A stretch of 64,000 bases of DNA from Bacillota bacterium. Lineage in GTDB: Bacteria > Bacillota > Clostridia > Christensenellales > UMGS416. Position numbers and translations under genes: made by a program. The stretch lies in assembly GCA_023421955.1 (NCBI GenBank), contig JAEZSE010000042.1, forward strand, positions 62,001 to 126,000, read 5' to 3'. The notes under the pieces are model-generated. The model had not been told where the DNA came from, searched no databases, and worked only from the letters and a program-made list of their open reading frames with translations. Shown piece by piece: positions 57,932 to 64,000 of this stretch; position 1 is the stretch's first letter, and each line of letters begins with the position of its first letter.

Positions 57932-58414
57932 ATGGATAACGGCAGAGAATTCCACACAGTGCGGGGGTACCAACTGCTGGAGCAGCAGACCAGGATGCTG
58001 TCACCGGCGATGGAGGACTATTTGGAGATGATCTGCCGGCATAGCGGGCAGGATGGCTATATCCGGGTGAATGCGCTTGCTGAGCTTTTGAATGTGAAGG
58101 CCTCTTCTGCCTCAAAGATGGTGCAGCGCCTTGGTAAGCTGGGCATGCTGAAATATGAGCGTTATGGTCTCATCCGTCTCACTGACGGCGGCAAGACCAT
58201 CGGTGAATACCTGCTGGCGCGTCATGCCGCCATTGAGGATTTCCTGAGGTTTCTCTCTGGTGGGCGGGATGTGCTGACGCAGACTGAATTGATTGAGCAC
58301 AACATTGATGCCGTGACAGCGGAAAACATGCGCAAGATGTGCCAGTTTTTCACCGGCAACCGAAAGATCGCTGAGAAGTTCAAGGAGTATTTGGAACATG
58401 AGAGCGCGGAGTAG
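57932..58414 (+). CDS. mntR: MntR-type manganese-dependent regulator (DtxR family)
   Basis: A 160-residue DtxR-family repressor without an SH3 domain, as in MntR. The metal ligands of Bacillus MntR can all be matched: Asp and Glu in MEDYLEMI, His in ARHAAIEDFL, and Glu/Glu/His in ELIEHNID. The winged helix is at about 45-95 (NVKASSASKMVQRLGKLGML). It should repress Mn2+ uptake when Mn2+ is ample; the Nramp gene at 39590 is the obvious candidate target. ATG 57932 has GTGAGG close before it. Confidence 0.88.
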   Translation: MDNGREFHTVRGYQLLEQQTRMLSPAMEDYLEMICRHSGQDGYIRVNALAELLNVKASSASKMVQRLGKLGMLKYERYGLIRLTDGGKTIGEYLLARHAAIEDFLRFLSGGRDVLTQTELIEHNIDAVTAENMRKMCQFFTGNRKIAEKFKEYLEHESAE

Positions 58415-59368
58415 CTACTTCAACCGTTCCCACAGCCATCGAAGCTTCACTTCATTGTGGGTGCCGCAGCCTCCCTCATGGCCGTTGAATGGATAGAGAC
58501 GGATCTCCTTAGGGGCATTGATGCGGTTATAGGTGGCAAAATACAGCCTGGCCGGGCAAGTATTGTCTTTCAAGCCCACGCTTGCCAGCACTTCACAGTG
58601 TATTTTGTCCGCCATGTTCATTGTGTCAAAATATGAAAGCGTCTCCAATGCCTTCTCCGTGTGGTCGGGGAAGGCTTTCAAATAATCCGTGACCGCCGAG
58701 AAAGAGCCGAATGCCCCCTCCACACGGCTGACGAGATCGCTGTTGCTGGGCACATCTGCCATCGCCAGCCATGGCCGGCCATCGAGTGCGCACACAGCCA
58801 TTGTGAGCGCTCCGCCCTGGCTGCCACCCTCGATCACCAGGCGGCTGGCATCCACCTCCGGGCGGGAGCAGGCAAAATCCAGTGCCCGCACACAATCCAT
58901 ATAGACAGCGCGGAAGTAGTATTGATCCCGATCCAGAATGCCCTGGCAGACCACACTCTGCGTCACACCGCTGGTGTATGCAGCGCGGCTGCCGGTGCTT
59001 CCGCATTGAGCCCGCACATCCACCGTCAGAACCGCCACACCCATAGACACCCACTGGAGAAAATCCGAGGGCATTCCTCTGTTGCCAGTGAACCCATGAT
59101 AATGAATCAGGCATGGGAATTTGGCCTTATGTAGAAATGCTGGCACGATCAGCCAACCATGGATTGGTGTGCCGTCAAACCCATCGTAAACGATGTCATA
59201 AACCCTGGCTGTCATAGTGGTATATTCCACAGGCTCCGCTTGGGGGTTCAATGGCACCGCCGCCGATTGCGCAAGCGTGCGATTCCAAAAATCATCAAAA
59301 TCGCTTCGTCTGGTCAACTCCGGCATGTAGTGAGAGAGCTCCTCCAGAAACTGATCGGTGTACACCAT
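58415..59368 (-). CDS. CE7-family acetyl esterase
   Basis: A 317-residue acetylxylan esterase / cephalosporin deacetylase of the AXE1 (CE7) family. N-terminal PELTRRSDFDDFWNRTL, IHYHGFTGN oxyanion region, conserved RAQCGSTGS, nucleophile Ser in GGSQGG, Asp in GLKDNTCP and His in NGHEGG, giving a full triad. There is no signal peptide, so it acts on imported acetylated oligosaccharides. ATG 59368 has GGGAG 8 nt upstream. It is convergent with mntR and 33 nt behind the pseudouridine synthase. Confidence 0.93.
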   Translation of the reverse strand: MVYTDQFLEELSHYMPELTRRSDFDDFWNRTLAQSAAVPLNPQAEPVEYTTMTARVYDIVYDGFDGTPIHGWLIVPAFLHKAKFPCLIHYHGFTGNRGMPSDFLQWVSMGVAVLTVDVRAQCGSTGSRAAYTSGVTQSVVCQGILDRDQYYFRAVYMDCVRALDFACSRPEVDASRLVIEGGSQGGALTMAVCALDGRPWLAMADVPSNSDLVSRVEGAFGSFSAVTDYLKAFPDHTEKALETLSYFDTMNMADKIHCEVLASVGLKDNTCPARLYFATYNRINAPKEIRLYPFNGHEGGCGTHNEVKLRWLWERLK

Positions 59369-59401
59369 CAAAACACTCCCATTCTTCGGGTGACACTGCT
59401 T

Positions 59402-60100
59402 TTATCGTTCCTTCAGCTTTTTGACTTCCTCTTCCGTCAGTTCCCGCCAATCGCCGGGCTTCAGGCTATCATCCAGCACAAGCGGCCCCATGCTCTTGCG
59501 GTGCAGCTTCACTACGGTTTTGCCCCGCGCCTCAAACATGCGCTTCACCTGGTGGAATTTGCCCTCGGTGAGCGCCACCTCGGCTCTGTTGCCATCAAGG
59601 ATTGTGAGTTTGGCTGGTTTGCTGGTGAAGTCGCCCAGATCAATGCCTGCCGCGAAGGCTTCCACATCGGTTGCATCAGCAGCGATGTCCAGCTCTGTCT
59701 CATATACCTTTTCCACATGCTTTTTCGGTGCGAGCAGGTCATGAGCCAACACGCCGTCGTCGGTGAGCAGCATCAGGCCCGTGGTGTCACGATCAAGCCT
59801 GCCTGCGGGGAAAAGCTCCCGCTCGGCATAAGCCCCTTCCAGCAGGTCCAGCACTGTATCGTGCCAGCGGTCGCCGGTGGCGGAGATCACGCCTTCCGGC
59901 TTGTTGAGCATGATGTAGACATGCTCACGGTAAAGCACCGCTTCGCCGTTCACCTCAACGCGCTGCGTCTCCGGGTTCACCTGCGTGGCCTGGTCGCGCA
60001 CCTCAGCACCGTCCACGGTCACCTGGCCCTGGCGCATCAGTTTGCGCACCTCGTTGCGGCTGCCAAAGCCGCAGAAGCTCAAGAGTTTATCAAGCCTCAT
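59402..60100 (-). CDS. RsuA-type pseudouridine synthase
   Basis: A 232-residue rRNA pseudouridine synthase. An N-terminal S4 domain (MRLDKLLSFCGFGSRNEVRK, about 1-60) precedes the catalytic domain with the Asp motif AGRLDRDTTGLMLLTDDG (about 100-117) and KVYETEL, GKFHQVKRMFEA. RsuA modifies 16S U516; RluB/E/F relatives act on 23S rRNA, and I cannot say which is meant. ATG 60100 overlaps the stop of the topoisomerase gene (ATGA), so the two are translationally coupled. Confidence 0.92.
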   Translation of the reverse strand: MRLDKLLSFCGFGSRNEVRKLMRQGQVTVDGAEVRDQATQVNPETQRVEVNGEAVLYREHVYIMLNKPEGVISATGDRWHDTVLDLLEGAYAERELFPAGRLDRDTTGLMLLTDDGVLAHDLLAPKKHVEKVYETELDIAADATDVEAFAAGIDLGDFTSKPAKLTILDGNRAEVALTEGKFHQVKRMFEARGKTVVKLHRKSMGPLVLDDSLKPGDWRELTEEEVKKLKER

Positions 60101-62379
60101 TTGCCTTCGCCGCCTGTCTTCTTCTTGGCAGTGGACGCCTTCTTCGTGGTTGTTGCCTTCTTCTTTGCGGCAGGTTTGCGAGCCTTCGTCTTTGGCTCCG
60201 GTTCCGCTGCCGCTTCTTCTGCGGCCTTTGCTGCCGGAGCCGCGCCGCCGATGGGCAGCCACTCCACCCAGGGGGCTTTCTTCACAAGCTGCAGCGTGCC
60301 GGTGTGGCCCACCAGCGGTTTGCCTTCCAGCAGCTTCTTGGCCAGGCTCTCGTCGATTTCCGGCCCGCCGGTTTTGCTGGCGGCGTCCTTCCAGATGCTA
60401 AATTTGCACCCGGCCCGCCAGCGGCTGCAATAGAAGGTCTTGGAGTTTTCATACAAATAGCTGTTGCACACCGGGCAGTTGCCGATGGGCTCTTTTGGCC
60501 CGGTGGTAGCCTTGCGCTTTTCCTCCGGGAAACTGGCGGTCTCCACCTTGATTTTGGAAGCGGCCACGATCTTGCGCACAAACTGCCGGATCTCCTCCAT
60601 GAAGTCCTGAGGATCCTTTTCACCCCGGCCAATCTCAGCCAGCTCCTTTTCCCAGCGGCCTGTCATTTCAGGGCTGGCCAGCTCGCCCAACAGCACTTCC
60701 ACAAGGGCCATACCCTTTGGCGTGGGGGCCAGCAGCCTGCCGGTGCGGCGCACATAGCGCACATAGATCAGCCGCTCAATGATGGCGGCCCGCGTGGCCG
60801 GCGTGCCCAGGCCGCTGTCCTTCATTTGCTCCTTGAGCTCTTCGTCCTCAATGAGGCGACCGGCGTTTTCCATTGCGGAGAGCAGCGACGCTTCTGTGTA
60901 GCGTGAGGGCGGCGTGGTTTGCTTTTCTTCGATCTTGGCAGCCTTCACCTTGCCGCTGTCGCCTTCATTGAGCGCTGGCAGGTCTGCAAATTCTTCTTCC
61001 TTTGCCTTTGTGCGGCTCTTCTTTTTCGCGGAATCCGCCTCAGTGGCGGCGGTGCTTGTGTCGTAAACCGCCTGCCAGCCGGGCACGAGCACGTTTTTGC
61101 CCTTGGTCAAAAATGGCTGGCCGTCGGCCCTGGTGGTCACTGTGAGGAATTCTACCTCTTGATCGGGGAAGAAGATCGCGATGAACCGCCGGGCGATGCG
61201 GTCAAAGAGCTTGGCCTCATCGTCATCCAGCTGGGTCTTGCCGAGCTCCTTGCCGGTGGGGATGATCGCGTGGTGGTCCGACACATGGGCGTCGTTGATC
61301 ACGCGGCCAAAGAGATTCCGCTCTGAAGCCAGCGCCACCTTCACATGCTCCGCCCATGGCGGCAGGTCCAGCTTTTGCAGGCGGCTCTTCAGGGTTTTGA
61401 AGAGATCGCGGCTCAAATACCGGCTGTCAGTGCGGGGGTAGGTGATGAGCTTGCGCTTCTCATACAACGCTTGGGCGACCTCCAGCGTTTTGGAGGCCGG
61501 CCAGCCGAATGCGCGGTTGGCGTCGCGCTGCAGCTCTGTCAAATCATAAAGCTGCGGCGGCTTGAAGCTCTTCTGCTCCTTCTCGATCGACTCCACCACA
61601 TAGGGTTTGCCCTTCAGCTCTTCAGCAAATTTGCTGGCCCATTCCTGCTTTTCCTTGGGGATGCGGCTTGGTTTTTCCTCACCCGCTTCGTCAAACCACC
61701 GGCCCTTGAAACCATTGAAGGTGGCCCAGAGCTCCTGGTATTGCTCCGGCACGAAGTTTTGGATCTCCCGCTCCCGTTTGACCATGATGGCAAGCGTGGG
61801 CGTCTGCACCCGACCCACGGAGAGCAGCCGGTCATATTGCAGTGTGTAGCCGCGGCTGCCGTTCATGCCCACCAGCCAGTCGGCTTCGGCCCGGCAGCGG
61901 GCCGATTGATAGAGGTGGTCGTATTCCTGGCCCGGCCTGAGGCTTGCAAATCCCTCGCGGATGGCCTCATCGGTCATGGAACTGATCCACAACCGCTGGA
62001 AGGGCTTGTCACACCCGGCCATATGATAGATATAGCGGAAAATGAGCTCACCCTCGCGGCCCGAGTCTGTCGCGCACACGATATCGCTTACTTCCGGCAG
62101 GTTCATCAGGCGCTTCACGGTGCCGAACTGCTCGCGGGTGCGGCCTACCACTTTGAGCTTCATCTCCTGCGGCAGGATGGGAAGTGTGTCGAAGCTCCAG
62201 TTTTTCAGAGCCTCGTCCATTTCCTCCGGCGAGCATAGGGTGACCAGATGGCCGATGGCCCATGTGATGATGTAGCCATCGCCCTCGATGTAACCCTTTT
62301 TCCTGTCCCGGCAGCCCAGCACCCTTGCGATGTCGGAGCCCACCGATGGCTTTTCCGCCACAATCAGCGTTCTTGGCAT
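60097..62379 (-). CDS. topB: DNA topoisomerase III with basic tail
   Basis: A 760-residue type IA topoisomerase. Toprim domain LIVAEKPSVGSDIARVLG and CATDSGREGELIFR; SVGRVQTPTLAIMVKRE; active-site Tyr in LITYPRTDSRYLS (about residue 310). A C-terminal zinc-finger-like segment (NCPVCNSYLY ... YCSRWRAGCKFSIW) is followed by a 40-residue Ala/Lys-rich tail ending TGGEGK. It decatenates and relaxes DNA. ATG 62379 with GGAGG was chosen over an upstream ATG. It overlaps the pseudouridine synthase gene. Confidence 0.94.
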   Translation of the reverse strand: MPRTLIVAEKPSVGSDIARVLGCRDRKKGYIEGDGYIITWAIGHLVTLCSPEEMDEALKNWSFDTLPILPQEMKLKVVGRTREQFGTVKRLMNLPEVSDIVCATDSGREGELIFRYIYHMAGCDKPFQRLWISSMTDEAIREGFASLRPGQEYDHLYQSARCRAEADWLVGMNGSRGYTLQYDRLLSVGRVQTPTLAIMVKREREIQNFVPEQYQELWATFNGFKGRWFDEAGEEKPSRIPKEKQEWASKFAEELKGKPYVVESIEKEQKSFKPPQLYDLTELQRDANRAFGWPASKTLEVAQALYEKRKLITYPRTDSRYLSRDLFKTLKSRLQKLDLPPWAEHVKVALASERNLFGRVINDAHVSDHHAIIPTGKELGKTQLDDDEAKLFDRIARRFIAIFFPDQEVEFLTVTTRADGQPFLTKGKNVLVPGWQAVYDTSTAATEADSAKKKSRTKAKEEEFADLPALNEGDSGKVKAAKIEEKQTTPPSRYTEASLLSAMENAGRLIEDEELKEQMKDSGLGTPATRAAIIERLIYVRYVRRTGRLLAPTPKGMALVEVLLGELASPEMTGRWEKELAEIGRGEKDPQDFMEEIRQFVRKIVAASKIKVETASFPEEKRKATTGPKEPIGNCPVCNSYLYENSKTFYCSRWRAGCKFSIWKDAASKTGGPEIDESLAKKLLEGKPLVGHTGTLQLVKKAPWVEWLPIGGAAPAAKAAEEAAAEPEPKTKARKPAAKKKATTTKKASTAKKKTGGEGK

Positions 62380-62540
62380 TGATTCCTCCAAAACGCCGAT
62401 CCCCGGCGTTGGTGATTCCATATTATAACACAATGCTTCGGACGGTCAACAACAGCGGGGTGGCGAAGATGGGCGGTTGCTGTTGAAAAAGAGGAATGGA
62501 GGTATTATAGTAATATGTGGATATCAGCCGGAGGTGCCCC

Positions 62541-62999
62541 ATGAAGGAATCGATGTCGATGCTCATCAAAGCCGTGGATGGCTTTGGCTTTTTGGCTGAG
62601 GACTTCGGGTTTGACCTGGTCAGTTATGAGTTCAACCGCGCCCGGTCCGGCTACTTTGTGATGGTGTTTGAAAACCGCGACCTGCTGGTGAGCCTGAACC
62701 TGGAGAAAGGGCAGCTCTACATCCATTTGGCGTCCACCCAGTTCCCCGAGGAGTGGCACAGCATGCTTCGTTTGGTGCGCCACATCGTGCGAAAGGGCGG
62801 CAAGCTCACCCACGATGAGCAGGACACTGACTACTGGCGCCATGGCAATAAGCTGGAGACCCAGTTTGAGATCGCCGCAGCGCAGCTACAGAAGACAATT
62901 TATCCAATCACGGATCTATTCACCGGCAACAATCTGGAAAACACCCGCACAGAGCTCAAAGGCTTTGGCCGGGCTGCTGCGGAAGCCAAAACGGAGTAG
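62541..62999 (+). CDS. Hypothetical protein
   Basis: A 152-residue soluble protein that I do not recognise. It starts MKESMSMLIKAVDGFGFLAE behind a GGAGGTG site. It has an alpha-beta pattern in the first 90 residues (FVMVFENRDLLVSLNLEKGQ) and a helical second half with WRHGNKLETQFEIAAAQLQ. There are no cysteines, membrane helices or obvious catalytic motifs. It stands alone, divergent from topB, and is followed by a palindromic repeat. Confidence 0.7.
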   Translation: MKESMSMLIKAVDGFGFLAEDFGFDLVSYEFNRARSGYFVMVFENRDLLVSLNLEKGQLYIHLASTQFPEEWHSMLRLVRHIVRKGGKLTHDEQDTDYWRHGNKLETQFEIAAAQLQKTIYPITDLFTGNNLENTRTELKGFGRAAAEAKTE

Positions 63000-63035
63000 A
63001 TCACTATTGCCTATGAAACCAGAGGCATTTTCGCC

Positions 63036-63063
63036 AGTAGGGGCCGGGTTCAGTCCCGGCCTG
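63036..63063 (+). repeat. GGTAGGGGC-type palindromic element, diverged copy
   Basis: AGTAGGGGCCGGG, TTCAGT, CCCGGCCTG: the same plan as the identical pair at 6867 and 56731 with several changes. It lies behind the hypothetical gene and may stop its transcript. The remainder of 63000-63169 is otherwise featureless. Confidence 0.55.
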
Positions 63064-63169
63064 TTTATCAACCCTTTACAACATTTACTCTATTTGTGTG
63101 GATATAACGAATAACTACACCCGCCGCCCCATATACATCTATACATCCATGGACGGGCGGTGAGCGTGG

Positions 63170-64000
63170 TTGCGCGAAAAACATGTGCTTGTGTTCAACG
63201 TGACTCCTACCCACGTTGTGGCTTTAATCTCCATACTTCTGGTGGCAGTGCTTGCTGCCATTCTCGTGCCAAAGCCGCTGCATGGCGGCGAGGGCGGCTA
63301 TGACAAGACGATCTGGTATGCCGCGCCGATGAGCGGAGTGCCGGCGATGGCCCAGGCCACGGAGGATCATCCCCGGCTTGCCATTATCATCGACGATTTC
63401 GGACAGAGCCGGGAGGGTGTCAAGGAGATGCTAACCATCGACCGGCACCTAACCATGGCGGTGATGCCTTTTTGTGAGTTCACCAGGCAGGACGCCGAGG
63501 CCGCACACCAAAAAGGTTATGAAGTGATTGTGCATCTGCCGATGGAGCCCATGCATGGTGCTCCCTCATGGCTTGGCAAAAACCCGATTCTGTGCAGCCT
63601 GGACAGTGTGAAAATCAGCTCAATCACCCATATGGCGCTGGAGGATGTGCCATACGCCACTGGCGCCAATGTGCACATGGGCAGCCGGGCCAGCGCCGAT
63701 GAGCGGGTGATGCGCTCTGTGATGCAGGAAGTTGCTGGCAAGGGCTTCTTCTTTGTGGACAGCCGCACCGGTGAGAAATCGGTGATCAGGGCCGTGGCCG
63801 ACGAGTTCAAAGTGCCTTTCCTTGAGCGTAATGTGTTTCTGGATGGCCAACGGCCGAAGAGCTATATTGTGGAGCAACTCAAAAAGGCGCAGGAGATCGC
63901 AATGAGAACGGGCTACGCTGTCGCCATTGGCCATGTGGGCGTGGAGGGCGGCAAGCCTACCGCCGAGGCTATCGCCTCCATGCTCGATGAGTTTGACCGC
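63170..64000 (+). CDS. Divergent polysaccharide deacetylase (YibQ type), cut by the right edge
   Basis: An open frame from TTG 63170 to the window end, 277 codons without a stop. After an N-terminal membrane helix (about 15-35), residues from about 65 match the divergent polysaccharide deacetylase (DUF610/YibQ) family: LAIIIDDFGQS, the NodB-like EVIVHLPMEPM, TGANVHMGSRAS, FFFVDSRTGEKS and AIGHVGVEGG. The role is unknown; the fold acts on glycans in the envelope. A stop lies in frame at 63161, so the TTG (with GGTGAG before it) or GTG 63185 is the start. Confidence 0.82.
   Translation, partial: MREKHVLVFNVTPTHVVALISILLVAVLAAILVPKPLHGGEGGYDKTIWYAAPMSGVPAMAQATEDHPRLAIIIDDFGQSREGVKEMLTIDRHLTMAVMPFCEFTRQDAEAAHQKGYEVIVHLPMEPMHGAPSWLGKNPILCSLDSVKISSITHMALEDVPYATGANVHMGSRASADERVMRSVMQEVAGKGFFFVDSRTGEKSVIRAVADEFKVPFLERNVFLDGQRPKSYIVEQLKKAQEIAMRTGYAVAIGHVGVEGGKPTAEAIASMLDEFDR

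Noticed and set aside
1..64000. CRISPR arrays, insertion sequences, prophage, tRNA and rRNA genes
   Set aside because: I saw no regularly spaced direct repeats, transposase or phage motifs, and no tRNA or rRNA signature sequence in the window.

Overview
This window looks like a chromosomal segment of a strictly anaerobic, endospore-forming member of the Clostridia (Bacillota) with a GC-rich genome (judged by eye). The evidence is the spoIIAA-spoIIAB-sigF operon, spoVAC-spoVAD-spoVAE, a GerW-type spore protein, an IspH-ribosomal S1 fusion, a flavodiiron protein, a small [FeFe] hydrogenase-like protein, HutP, DivIVA/SepF and diadenylate cyclase CdaA. I see no rRNA, tRNA, CRISPR array, prophage or insertion sequence. 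Most of the content is core and well conserved.

Layout. 0-3.7 kb: the edge of an MFS exporter, then a minus-strand division cluster (sepF, yggT/ylmG, ylmH, two tandem divIVA paralogues, a DUF5665 gene). 3.9-8.2 kb: alpha/beta hydrolase, membrane-anchored MurF and Ddl, separated by GC-rich palindromic repeats. 8.3-10.2 kb: a SigB-type partner-switching module (STAS protein, a degenerate RsbW-like protein, a sigma factor, an intact RsbW-like kinase). 10.4-12.4 kb: an HlyD-like membrane protein and a TIM-barrel epimerase. 12.7-17.7 kb: PAS-PP2C phosphatase, cdaA, cdaR, hutP, cmk and plsC, tightly packed. 17.8-23 kb: ispH-rpsA fusion, alanine dehydrogenase, GNAT, GH29 fucosidase. 23-29.4 kb: a heterodimeric ABC exporter under a MarR regulator, divergent from padR and an MGT-type glycosyltransferase. 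29.45-29.72 kb: an apparently free-standing structured RNA with its own promoter and terminator. 30-37 kb: ABC-F protein, an iron-sulfur flavoprotein divergent from tetR, an amidohydrolase and a class A PBP. 37-47.6 kb: DUF2953-gerW, flavodiiron protein, Nramp transporter, MASE3-like histidine kinase, thioredoxin reductase-like flavoprotein, a phosphodiester glycosidase lipoprotein, an HD protein and the hydrogenase-like protein. 47.6-51.7 kb: GH140-like hydrolase, an AT-rich Imm26-domain gene and a homocysteine methyltransferase. 52-56.7 kb: spoIIA operon, spoVA operon and an SDR. 56.8-64 kb: msrB-msrA, mntR, CE7 esterase, RsuA-type pseudouridine synthase, topoisomerase III, a hypothetical gene and the start of a divergent polysaccharide deacetylase.

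How the parts work together: the envelope genes (sepF/divIVA, murF/ddl, PBP, cdaA/cdaR) cover division and wall synthesis. Two partner-switching cascades are present, one for forespore sigma F and one SigB-like; a PP2C phosphatase that could feed the SigB-like cascade is translationally coupled to cdaA. Flavodiiron protein, MsrA/MsrB, the thioredoxin reductase-like protein and MntR/Nramp form an oxygen and metal defence set. The least ordinary items are the structured RNA at about 29.5 kb, two families of intergenic palindromic repeats, the degenerate RsbW-like protein, a small uncharacterised membrane ORF heading the spoVA operon, the Ddl lid insertion and the AT-rich Imm26 gene. I did not find a clear, wholly new multigene system.
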